5,308 nucleotides of DNA from Elusimicrobiota bacterium (lineage in GTDB: Bacteria > Elusimicrobiota > Elusimicrobia > O2-12-FULL-59-9), in NCBI GenBank assembly GCA_016206405.1, contig JACQRQ010000290.1, positions 1 to 5,308 of the forward strand, given 5' to 3'. Each line of letters opens with the position of its first letter. Position 1 is the stretch's first letter. This document shows positions 1-5,308 of this stretch, piece by piece. The translations under genes and the position numbers were made by a program. The notes beneath the pieces are model-generated. The model did no database searches and was not told the DNA's origin. It was given only the letters and a program-made list of their open reading frames with translations.

Positions 1-540
1 GATGAATTTCTGGAAGAGGTGCGGGGCATGCCGCACAAAAACCTAGCGCTGGAGCTCCTTAAAAAACTTTTAAACGACGAACTCAAGGCGCGCTCCGAAA
101 AGTTCCTCGTCCAATCGCGCTCATTCAAGGAAATGCTGGAGGAAACCATCCGCAAGTACCACAACCGCGCCATTGAAGCCGCTCAAGTGATCGAGGAACT
201 GATACGTTTGGCCAAGGAGATGCGGGAGGCGCATCGACGGGGAGAAAACCTCGGGTTGACCGAGGAGGAATTGGCTTTTTACGACGCCCTGGAAACGAAC
301 GACAGCGCCGTTAAGGTTTTGGGCGATGAGACTCTGCGCGCCATCGCCCGCGAGGTCGTGAAGGCGGTGAAGAACAACATTTCCATTGATTGGGCCATCA
401 AGGAGAGCGTGCGCGCCAAAATGCGGGTGATGGTCAAGAGCGTTTTAAGAAAATACGGCTACCCGCCCGATAAGCAGGAAAAAGCCACCAAAACCGTCCT
501 AGAGCAAGCCGAACTCATCTGCAAGGAGTGGGCGGGATGA
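1..540 (+). CDS. hsdR: Type I restriction enzyme R subunit, C-terminal fragment
   Basis: This is the last 179 codons of a type I restriction endonuclease subunit. HsdR is the ATP-driven translocating and cleaving subunit that acts in the cytoplasm with HsdM and HsdS. The frame is open from base 1, so the true start and the nuclease and helicase domains lie outside the window; the GTG at 19 is internal. What remains matches my memory of the helical C-terminal region of HindI/EcoEI-type HsdR (DUF3387 family): MPHKNLALELLKKLLNDE near the start, then NRAIEAAQVIEELI, ELAFYDALETNDSAVKVLGD, and RVMVKSVLRKYGYPPDKQEKA near the end. It ends normally in TGA at 538-540 with no sign of decay. This domain is thought to contact the methylase core rather than do catalysis. 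It faces the next gene convergently, with 61 bases between the stop codons. The family call is confident; activity cannot be judged from this fragment. Confidence 0.9.
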   Translation, partial: DEFLEEVRGMPHKNLALELLKKLLNDELKARSEKFLVQSRSFKEMLEETIRKYHNRAIEAAQVIEELIRLAKEMREAHRRGENLGLTEEELAFYDALETNDSAVKVLGDETLRAIAREVVKAVKNNISIDWAIKESVRAKMRVMVKSVLRKYGYPPDKQEKATKTVLEQAELICKEWAG

Positions 541-601
541 AATTTGCGCAAGAAAGGAATTAGCTTCTCCCGATTTGGGCCGTTCATGGCGAATACGCGG
601 G
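541..601. other. Convergent intergenic spacer
   Basis: This 61-base gap separates the hsdR stop from the stop of the minus-strand membrane-protein gene. I see no hairpin with a T-tract on either strand, so no intrinsic terminator can be called for either converging unit. No terminal repeat or attachment-like site was seen. Confidence 0.6.
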
Positions 602-991
602 TTACCTGAAGAGATGGGGAGGAAAGTGTAATGCTGCGACTGCAGCCAAATCTAGGAAGAACCCGAACGAAAAGGGCAAAGCGACATGAAGTAATCCCGG
701 CCTTGCTCGCTTCATATTAAACCAGCGCATGAATAGCGGAAAAACCGCAAGCGATACCAAGAACGAAGCGGCACCCATGCTGGACCTAATGTTCGCGAAT
801 GACCAACTCAGAGGATCAAAGGTAGTGCCCTGCCGCGCAACAATTCCACTGGCGATGAGACACCACGCTGAAAGCTCCCAGGAAATCCCACGGCGATCAA
901 GGTGATTTTTGGGCGTAGCGCGCGTTCTTCCCAGGACCGCGGGGTCTGGAAAAAAGCCGAGGTCCAACCAATCCAATAAAAATTGCATCAT
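602..991 (-). CDS. Small polytopic membrane protein, second gene of CHAT-like pair
   Basis: I do not recognise this 129-residue protein. It starts MMQFLLDWLDLGFF, has a polar, Arg/Lys-rich stretch at about residues 21-35 (GRTRATPKNHLDRRG), and then three hydrophobic segments: about 36-52 (ISWELSAWCLIASGIVA), 72-91 (MGAASFLVSLAVFPLFMRWF) and 100-121 (LLHVALPFSFGFFLDLAAVAAL). A basic stretch, MKRAR at 93-97, lies between the last two. This predicts an inner-membrane protein with two or three spans and no soluble enzymatic domain. Its ATG overlaps the TGA of the upstream gene as ATGA (988-991), and a Shine-Dalgarno site lies inside the end of that gene, so the two are very likely translationally coupled and form a pair. 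A second ATG follows directly (986-988). Its G+C is lower than in the right half of the window. The role could be a membrane anchor, target or pore-forming partner of the CHAT-like protein; this is inference. Confidence 0.62.
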   Translation of the reverse strand: MMQFLLDWLDLGFFPDPAVLGRTRATPKNHLDRRGISWELSAWCLIASGIVARQGTTFDPLSWSFANIRSSMGAASFLVSLAVFPLFMRWFNMKRARPGLLHVALPFSFGFFLDLAAVAALHFPPHLFR

Positions 992-2130
992 CCACTTCTC
1001 CCTACCGCTTTTCTACGGCGCACGAATTGAATGAAATCTTTTTCTTCGAGAATTTCACGTAAGGAATTTCCACTCTGAAATAACGCATCCAATGCCGGTG
1101 TAACATCCTCTGCCGGGATTGCATCAAATGGAGCGAACACTGAGCGTGCGAGCTTTCTTCTTAGAAGAATCTCCGCAAGCGACGGCGCCAACCTTTGACC
1201 ACGCGCCGCAGCACAAGTAACTAGGATAATAGTGCGTCTTGGCTCACCCTTCGGAACGATGCGATCAATTTCATCGAATGATACGCTCCCGCCTCCGGGG
1301 AAATAGATTCGCCGATCCTTATTATGTGCAAAGAGAAGCAGCAAATCCTTCCCTCCAGCATCCGCCAGAGCCGAAACAAATTCGGCAGGTGAAGAGTCCA
1401 CAAGCTCGGCGCCGAAAACCGAGTAGCGCAGGTCTAGATGATTGCGAATCTTCATCCAGGTGCCCGAACGATCCAGTCCGAGCCCCATTTGGAAAAGCTC
1501 CCATTGTGACTTCAGGAAGCTCCGAGCTCTTGGGAGGGCATCGATAACTCTTATATTACGAGGGTTGATGGGAACGGACGCCTCAGCTACCAATTGAGTC
1601 ATCATTGATAGCGTGGGACTCTCTTCACGAGGGGCCCACCGGATGATCTTGCCGCCCTGACGACGCATCCTTTTGATCCATGCCGAAGGCAGAGGAGCAC
1701 CCACAAGGAAGATCAGTTCGTTGTTCTGTGCGGCGGCAAGAAAACGATCAAGGAGCAAATCATCAGGAGACACGCCATTGGGATAGATCGGCACGTTTTT
1801 CCATTCGGCCAGTCTCGACCCAACTGCACCAAAGAGGACCGTGAAGTACTCATACTTGAGGGTTGGGCGAGTCCACGGACGAGAAACCACAATCCACGCT
1901 GCTGGAGCCGGCGACCAATGCTGCGGCTGGAAGGTCATGGGAAGGGGATCAAAAGCCTCGATGGGTGGATTGGGTTCACCCCCCGATCTGAAGCCACCCA
2001 CATTCGCGCCGCCGAAGACGGTCATTGCCAGGGGGGAATTGTGCGTTCCGGCAGGGAGTGCGATCGTTTGCGGTTCCGCGAGGGGGATGAACGGGGCTAG
2101 AAGTGTCAGTAATACTGAGAAACTATGCAT
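988..2130 (-). CDS. CHAT/caspase-like domain protein with N-terminal hydrophobic leader
   Basis: This is a 380-residue protein counted from the ATG at 2130. Residues about 4-18 form a hydrophobic leader (FSVLLTLLAPFIPLA), a likely signal peptide or membrane anchor although it lacks the usual lysine or arginine. The middle (about 80-235) has alternating predicted strands and helices that I cannot assign. The C-terminal 120 residues follow the layout of CHAT proteases (clan CD, caspase-like): DLLLLFAHNKDRRIYFPGG with candidate His269, then SVSFDEIDRI, then RTIILVTCAAARG with candidate Cys306, then SLAEILLRRKLARSVFAPFDAI and SLREILE. These resemble the CHAT order His, displayed substrate loop, strand ending in Cys, 'GA..V' strand and 'EAL' helix. 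The His is followed by Asn rather than the usual Gly. The frame extends to a TTG at 2205, but a promoter overlaps that stretch, so I prefer ATG 2130; a GTG at 2139 with GGAAA five bases upstream is a close alternative. It overlaps the next gene by four bases. Peptidase activity is inferred; an inactive homologue is possible. Confidence 0.6.
   Translation of the reverse strand: MHSFSVLLTLLAPFIPLAEPQTIALPAGTHNSPLAMTVFGGANVGGFRSGGEPNPPIEAFDPLPMTFQPQHWSPAPAAWIVVSRPWTRPTLKYEYFTVLFGAVGSRLAEWKNVPIYPNGVSPDDLLLDRFLAAAQNNELIFLVGAPLPSAWIKRMRRQGGKIIRWAPREESPTLSMMTQLVAEASVPINPRNIRVIDALPRARSFLKSQWELFQMGLGLDRSGTWMKIRNHLDLRYSVFGAELVDSSPAEFVSALADAGGKDLLLLFAHNKDRRIYFPGGGSVSFDEIDRIVPKGEPRRTIILVTCAAARGQRLAPSLAEILLRRKLARSVFAPFDAIPAEDVTPALDALFQSGNSLREILEEKDFIQFVRRRKAVGRSG
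998..1002 (-). promoter_or_regulatory. Ribosome binding site of the small membrane protein gene
   Basis: On the minus strand GGGAG (inside TAGGGAG, 1004-998) lies 6 bases before the ATG at 991 and 9 before the adjacent ATG at 988. It is within the last codons of the upstream gene. It supports real translation of the overlapping small gene and the start at 991. Confidence 0.65.
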
Positions 2131-2176
2131 GGAATTCACGGGCGTTTCCGGCTTAAGTGCACGCGCCTTCCCTAGA

Positions 2177-2205
2177 AGTTTAGCGCCTGAGACTCTCCAA
2201 GTCAA
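2177..2205 (-). promoter_or_regulatory. Sigma70-type promoter for the CHAT-like/membrane pair
   Basis: Read on the minus strand, TTGACT (2205-2200, five of six consensus bases) and TAAACT (2182-2177, four of six) are separated by exactly 17 bases. A transcript would start near 2170, giving a leader of about 30-40 bases before the GTG at 2139 or ATG at 2130. The site coincides with the most upstream possible TTG start codon, arguing that this codon is not the translation start. Confidence 0.5.
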
Positions 2206-2280
2206 TGGGACTAGCGGCTCATTGTGGACATGGCGTGGAGTTTCCTACCCGCCACATCCCATTAGTGACCCGATGAGACA

Positions 2281-2312
2281 GGGAGGGGCGCTCTAGGAAT
2301 CGGACCCCTCCC
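2281..2312. repeat. Inverted repeat, 8-bp stem
   Basis: GGGAGGGG at 2281-2288 pairs perfectly with CCCCTCCC at 2305-2312 across a 16-base loop. It is the first of the chain of hairpins in the intergenic region. There is no T-tract after it on the plus strand, so it is not a typical terminator. Confidence 0.5.
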
Positions 2313-2327
2313 CACGGATTCCGTATT

Positions 2328-2350
2328 GGGAGAGTGCGCCGCACCCTCCC
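2328..2350. repeat. Inverted repeat, 9 pairs with one mismatch
   Basis: GGGAG (2328-2332) pairs with CTCCC (2346-2350), and GTGC (2334-2337) with GCAC (2341-2344), separated by one A-C mismatch and closed by a GCC loop. TTTTT follows at 2359-2363, but eight bases beyond the stem, so a plus-strand terminator is possible but not canonical. Confidence 0.5.
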
Positions 2351-2569
2351 CTGCGCCATTTTTCGAAACATGCACCTTCGGTGCGCCCAGTGCCAACACG
2401 CTGGGAGTCTCTGACTCCTCGGTGGGTATCCGATGATCCACCAAGGATGCCGGGAGCTCTGCGACTGGCCGGAAGGCGCCCCGGGACAGGTCCCGATGCT
2501 TCAATAAAGGATAATCGTAGGTGCCTTAGGACCCAGGACCCTCTAGGACTTAAGACCTGCTTTCGCATG

Positions 2570-2630
2570 GGCCGTAGGACTCATGTGGGGTGGCGGCCGT
2601 ATGCGGTAAAATACAAGTCAGTTCGGCCGT
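2570..2630 (+). promoter_or_regulatory. Leader of the HEAT gene with three GGCCGT repeats and a possible -10
   Basis: GGCCGT occurs at 2570-2575, 2595-2600 and 2625-2630 in the same orientation. Between the second and third lies TAAAAT (2607-2612), a plausible -10 element about 37 bases before the start codon. I find no matching -35 at 16-18 bases. The repeats flanking the -10 could be operator half-sites or chance in GC-rich DNA. Confidence 0.3.
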
Positions 2631-2635
2631 TCTAT

Positions 2636-2640
2636 GGAGG
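2636..2640 (+). promoter_or_regulatory. Ribosome binding site of the HEAT gene
   Basis: GGAGG ends nine bases before the ATG at 2650. It fixes the start there rather than at earlier in-frame codons such as 2590, which would place non-signal-like residues ahead of the clear signal peptide. Confidence 0.75.
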
Positions 2641-2649
2641 TATATAAGG

Positions 2650-3657
2650 ATGAATAAGAGCAGAGTTTCCACATTTTGGATGTTTTTTGCGGGGTTGGCG
2701 CTTTTCCTGGGTCTTTGCCAGGGGGCTTCCGCTCGGGTGATGGACCCGGAGCCGCGCGAGCGGAAAGCCGCCGTCGAACCGATCGAGGACGTCAACGTTG
2801 ATTTCGACCAGGCGGACCCCATCGGCCAGCTTTTGGCCTCCCTCACCGCCAAGCCCAACGCCACCAACGAGGAGATCGTCACGGTTCTTATGAACGCCGT
2901 GACGCAGAGCCGGCGGCGCCAGTCCTCCGCCGAAAACACCGAGGTTGCCGACGCCAGAGCGAGGCTTTTGGAGGAGATCGGCAAGCGCCAGGATCCGCGC
3001 GTTTTCGGATTTTTGACGGCGCAGCTCAGCGATTTTTCAAACATATGGGGCGGGCCCATCTATCGGCCCGTGGCCGCGACCGCCGCCCAGGTGCTCGACC
3101 GCTACGATGCCGAGGCGGCCTTGCCGGTTTTCTTGAACCTGGTCCAAACGTCTAAGAACCAAGCCTTGAGGCGCGCGGTCATCGATATTTTAGCCGGCCG
3201 CCAGGACGAGGGGGCCAAAGCGGCGGTGCGGGAAATTTTAACGGCGGGTTCCGCGCGGGACAAAACCACGGTCGTGGAGGAGTGGTACCTGCAAATGGCG
3301 AGTTCGCAGACAAAAGCGGATCAAACCCGGACGTTGATTTCGCTTCTGCACTCCGAGACGGACCGCTCGCTGTTGAAAGCCATCGTGGACTTTTTGAGCC
3401 ATCAATACAGGAACGCCGAGGCCAAGGACGCTCTCGTGGGCGTCATCCGGGTGAAGATCGCCGGCCACCCCCTTTATGGCTTGCGGGCCGAGGGCGCCGA
3501 GGGGCTCGCTTTTCTCGACGCGGTCGAAGCCATCCCCGACTTGGAGCGCTTAGCGAACGATCCCGATGACGCGGTGCATTTGGCGGCGCTCAAAGCCTTG
3601 CAGGACTTGGCCGGCGCCGACGACCCTTTTAAGAAGGAGCCGGATCCTAAATACTAA
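2650..3657 (+). CDS. Exported HEAT-like alpha-repeat protein
   Basis: This is a 335-residue protein with a clear Sec signal peptide: basic start MNKSR, hydrophobic core about residues 8-23, and an AxA-type cleavage site at ASA (26-28). LGLC at 20-23 is not a good lipobox because the residue before Cys is Leu. After a charged linker (about 30-55) the protein is almost entirely helical, with paired-helix units typical of HEAT or PBS-lyase-type repeats from about 100 to 322. Examples are EAALPVFLNLVQTSKNQALRRAVIDIL (155-181), TRTLISLLHSETDRSLLKAIVDFLS (226-250) and AIPDLERLANDPDDAVHLAALKALQDL (294-320), the last being the most canonical. No catalytic motif is seen. Such proteins act as binding scaffolds; here the site would be periplasm or outside the cell. 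It is divergent from the CHAT-like pair and 130 bases ahead of the helicase gene, with no evident functional link to either. Its G+C is higher than that of the left half of the window. Fold confident, role unknown. Confidence 0.78.
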   Translation: MNKSRVSTFWMFFAGLALFLGLCQGASARVMDPEPRERKAAVEPIEDVNVDFDQADPIGQLLASLTAKPNATNEEIVTVLMNAVTQSRRRQSSAENTEVADARARLLEEIGKRQDPRVFGFLTAQLSDFSNIWGGPIYRPVAATAAQVLDRYDAEAALPVFLNLVQTSKNQALRRAVIDILAGRQDEGAKAAVREILTAGSARDKTTVVEEWYLQMASSQTKADQTRTLISLLHSETDRSLLKAIVDFLSHQYRNAEAKDALVGVIRVKIAGHPLYGLRAEGAEGLAFLDAVEAIPDLERLANDPDDAVHLAALKALQDLAGADDPFKKEPDPKY

Positions 3658-3659
3658 CC

Positions 3660-3683
3660 CGAATTCTCCAGTTGGGGAATTCG
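3660..3683 (+). terminator. Perfect 10-bp hairpin after the HEAT gene, possible terminator
   Basis: Bases 3660-3669 pair with 3674-3683 around an AGTT loop (nine Watson-Crick pairs and one T-G), starting three bases after the HEAT stop codon. The following bases are GC-rich (CCCCGGG) with no T-tract, so it may act as a weak or factor-assisted terminator, or protect the 3' end of the mRNA, rather than as a standard intrinsic terminator. It suggests that the helicase is at least partly transcribed separately. Confidence 0.4.
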
Positions 3684-3776
3684 CCCCGGGCGTCCTGTCA
3701 TCGTCAATAAGACAATATGCGGCCAGCGCAAGCGCGGTTCCCGTGCCTTCGCCTTCGGGCGCGCGCGTCCGTTTTG

Positions 3777-3781
3777 GGAGG
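3777..3781 (+). promoter_or_regulatory. Ribosome binding site of the helicase gene
   Basis: GGAGG lies six bases before the GTG at 3788. The frame is open further upstream with another GTG at 3743, but only 3788 has this site, so it decides the start. A short CGCC-TTCG-GGCG hairpin (3750-3761) sits just ahead. Confidence 0.65.
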
Positions 3782-3787
3782 GGCGCG

Positions 3788-5308
3788 GTGAAAGCCCATT
3801 TTGAGCGCCTGACGGCGCTGCTCGACCTCGAGCATGCGGCCGAAATCGAGGACAACAAGCGGGCGCTGTACCGTTTTCCCGTCGCCGTGCGCGAATCTTT
3901 GGGCAAGACGGTGACCGGTCTTCTGGTCGAAAAAGAGGACCTCGGCGTCGGCGGCTACCCCCTCATCGTCCTTTACAAAAAGCGCGGCGCCGAGGAGCTC
4001 GCGCCCTTCCACGCCATGAACCAGGGGGACTTGGTCTCCCTCACTTTCCCGCCGGGCGGCGCCGTTCACCGCATGGACGGGACGCTTTACGACGTGGACG
4101 AATACCGCGTGTCGGTGGCCGTCAACGACGAGCCTCCCCGGCCGCTTCCCTCCGGGCTTTACCAAATCGACATTTTAGGCAGCGACGCGACCCACCGCCG
4201 CATGAAAAAAGCTTTGGCGACGGCGGCTCAGGCCAAGAACCGAAGATCGGCCGAACTCAGGGACATTTTTTTCGGACTGCGTCAGCCCTCCGCCCGCGAG
4301 AGCGAACCGGAGAATCTGATATTTTTCAACGACAAATTGAATTTGTACCAGAAACAGGCGGTGCGCCGCGCCCTTGAGGCCGAGGACGCGGCGCTTATTC
4401 ACGGGCCGCCGGGCACGGGAAAGACGACGGTGCTCGTTGAAATCATCCGCCAGACGGCGGCGCGCGGCGGCCGGGTTTTGGCCTCGGCGCCCAGCAACAT
4501 CGCCGTCGACAACATCCTCGAGAAATTGCTGGTTTCCGGCTTGAAAGTGGTGCGCCTCGGCCATCCGGCGCGCACTTTGGAGACGCTGCGCCACGCGACG
4601 CTTTCGGCGCAGATCGCGGAGCACGAGGAGCAGGAGACGGTGCAGGCCTTGAAAATGCACCGCGACCGGCTCTTGGAAAAATATTTTCACGCGGGCAAGC
4701 GGGCCCGGCATCTGTCCTGGGACGCGCAGGAAAATCTGCGCCGCGACGAAAAGCAGCTCCTAAAATCCGCGCAAAAAATCGAGCGTTCCCTGGAAAAAAA
4801 GATTTTAAACGAGGCCGACGTGACGTTCTTGACCCATGGCGGCATCGGCCGGCAGATCGGCAAGGGCGGCTTTGATCTGGTCGTCTTGGACGAGGCCTCG
4901 CAGGCCACCGAACCGCTTTCCTGGATTCCCATTCTCCAGGGCCAGAAGGCGGTTTTTGCCGGAGACCTCATGCAGCTTCCGCCGACGATCCATTCCAAGG
5001 AGGCGGCGGAGGGGCTGGGGCTGACGCTCTTCGGCAGGCTTCAAAAAATACTGCCGCAGCGTTTCCAGTCCATGCTCCGGATCCAATACCGGATGCACGA
5101 GACGATCATGGGTTTTTCCTCCAAGCAGTTCTACCACGACAAGCTCGAGGCGGATGAATCCGTGCGCCGGCACACGGCGGCCGGATTGCCGGGGGCGTTG
5201 GAGACCCCCTTGACCCGCTTCCCGCTGGCCTATATCGACACGGCCGGAACGGGCTACGAGGAGGAATGGAACGAGCTTTTGGAAAGCCGCGAAAACTCAG
5301 GCGAGGCC
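3788..5308 (+). CDS. IGHMBP2/UPF1-family SF1 DNA/RNA helicase, N-terminal part
   Basis: The first 507 codons of a superfamily 1B helicase; the end lies beyond the window. Residues about 1-130 form the N-terminal region found in IGHMBP2-like proteins (FERLTALLDLEHAAEIEDNK, then a beta-rich stretch). The helicase motifs follow in order: Q-motif region LNLYQKQAVRRAL (184-196), Walker A GPPGTGKTT (206-214), motif Ia ASAPSNIAVDNI (232-243), a charged helical insertion of about 270-350 that resembles the stalk of UPF1-type enzymes, Walker B and motif II DEASQA (368-373), motif III GDLMQLPPT (392-400) and the QYRMH motif (433-437). DEASQA and QYRMH are typical of UPF1/IGHMBP2/Dna2-like enzymes. They use ATP to translocate 5' to 3' on single-stranded nucleic acid; the cellular task in bacteria is poorly known. 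The remaining motifs V and VI of the second RecA domain should follow outside. All visible catalytic residues are intact. The start is GTG, supported by a ribosome binding site. High GC; no sign of linkage to the restriction locus. Confidence 0.92.
   Translation, partial: MKAHFERLTALLDLEHAAEIEDNKRALYRFPVAVRESLGKTVTGLLVEKEDLGVGGYPLIVLYKKRGAEELAPFHAMNQGDLVSLTFPPGGAVHRMDGTLYDVDEYRVSVAVNDEPPRPLPSGLYQIDILGSDATHRRMKKALATAAQAKNRRSAELRDIFFGLRQPSARESEPENLIFFNDKLNLYQKQAVRRALEAEDAALIHGPPGTGKTTVLVEIIRQTAARGGRVLASAPSNIAVDNILEKLLVSGLKVVRLGHPARTLETLRHATLSAQIAEHEEQETVQALKMHRDRLLEKYFHAGKRARHLSWDAQENLRRDEKQLLKSAQKIERSLEKKILNEADVTFLTHGGIGRQIGKGGFDLVVLDEASQATEPLSWIPILQGQKAVFAGDLMQLPPTIHSKEAAEGLGLTLFGRLQKILPQRFQSMLRIQYRMHETIMGFSSKQFYHDKLEADESVRRHTAAGLPGALETPLTRFPLAYIDTAGTGYEEEWNELLESRENSGEA

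Larger units (their letters stand above)
2206..2649. other. Hairpin-rich intergenic region without a convincing gene
   Basis: About 440 bases separate the divergent CHAT-like and HEAT genes. Frames open on both strands here (for example minus 2504-2262, starting at TTG with no ribosome binding site) encode Arg/Pro/Gly-rich sequence I cannot relate to any family, so I call none of them. The stretch instead carries a series of short inverted repeats: 2281-2288 with 2305-2312 (8 bp), 2314-2317 with 2321-2324, 2328-2350, 2372-2376 with 2380-2384, 2404-2409 with 2413-2418, 2421-2427 with 2436-2442 (one G-T pair), and 2482-2486 with 2491-2495. After 2520 there are short direct repeats: AGGACCC twice in tandem (2528-2541) plus further AGGAC copies at 2545 and 2576. 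The last 60 bases are the leader of the HEAT gene. It may be a structured RNA gene, a decayed element, or just GC-rich spacer. Confidence 0.5.

Noticed and set aside
19..540. Independent 173-residue protein starting at GTG 19
   Set aside because: The frame is open to base 1, and the residues before the GTG (DEFLEE) continue the HsdR family sequence, so this is an internal codon.
602..991. Bacterial gasdermin partner of the CHAT-like protein
   Set aside because: At 129 residues with about three hydrophobic spans the protein is too short and too hydrophobic for the beta-rich gasdermin fold.
1239..2296. Plus-strand open frames opposite the CHAT-like gene (1239-1547, 1841-2296)
   Set aside because: They have no ribosome binding site or recognisable fold and lie antisense to a frame that shows coherent domain structure.
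2381..2520. Possible group II intron 5' end (GTGCG at 2381 followed by a CCCAG/CTGGG stem)
   Set aside because: No reverse transcriptase gene and no recognisable domain V lie nearby. GTGCG alone is a common string.
2262..2568. Two overlapping minus-strand open frames and one plus-strand frame (2381-2647) in the intergenic region
   Set aside because: They are low-complexity Arg/Pro/Gly-rich translations, with no ribosome binding site where checked (TTG at 2504), and competing frames over the same bases. They are better explained by GC-rich sequence.
3550..5173. Long minus-strand open frames opposite the helicase and the HEAT gene end
   Set aside because: They are antisense shadows of high-GC codon usage. 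The plus strand carries unambiguous helicase motifs.

Overview
The window is bacterial: compact genes, Shine-Dalgarno sites, a four-base gene overlap, GTG starts and moderately high to high GC. I cannot name the species. The codon style and the mix of genes would fit a GC-rich environmental lineage, but nothing here is diagnostic.

Layout. (1) 1-540, plus strand: the C-terminal end of a type I restriction enzyme HsdR subunit, cut by the window start. (2) 602-2130, minus strand, convergent to hsdR: a two-gene unit with an ATGA overlap. The first gene encodes a protein with an N-terminal hydrophobic leader and a C-terminal CHAT/caspase-like fold with a candidate His/Cys pair. The second encodes a 129-residue membrane protein of about three hydrophobic segments. 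A good sigma70-type promoter lies just upstream of the first gene. (3) 2206-2649: about 440 bases without a convincing gene, unusually rich in short hairpins, ending in the leader of the next gene. (4) 2650-3657, plus: an exported HEAT-like alpha-repeat protein with a strong ribosome binding site. (5) 3658-3787: a spacer with a perfect 10-bp hairpin. (6) 3788-5308, plus: the first 507 codons of an IGHMBP2/UPF1-type superfamily 1 helicase, cut by the window end.

How the parts may work together. The HsdR end marks a restriction-modification locus lying to the left. The CHAT-like/membrane pair next to it has the architecture of a protease plus membrane partner and is the best candidate here for an undescribed (possibly defensive) module, but function is inferred only from fold, overlap and neighbourhood. 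The HEAT protein and helicase look like ordinary host genes: they are higher in GC than the left part, and a boundary between accessory and core DNA probably lies in 2206-2649.
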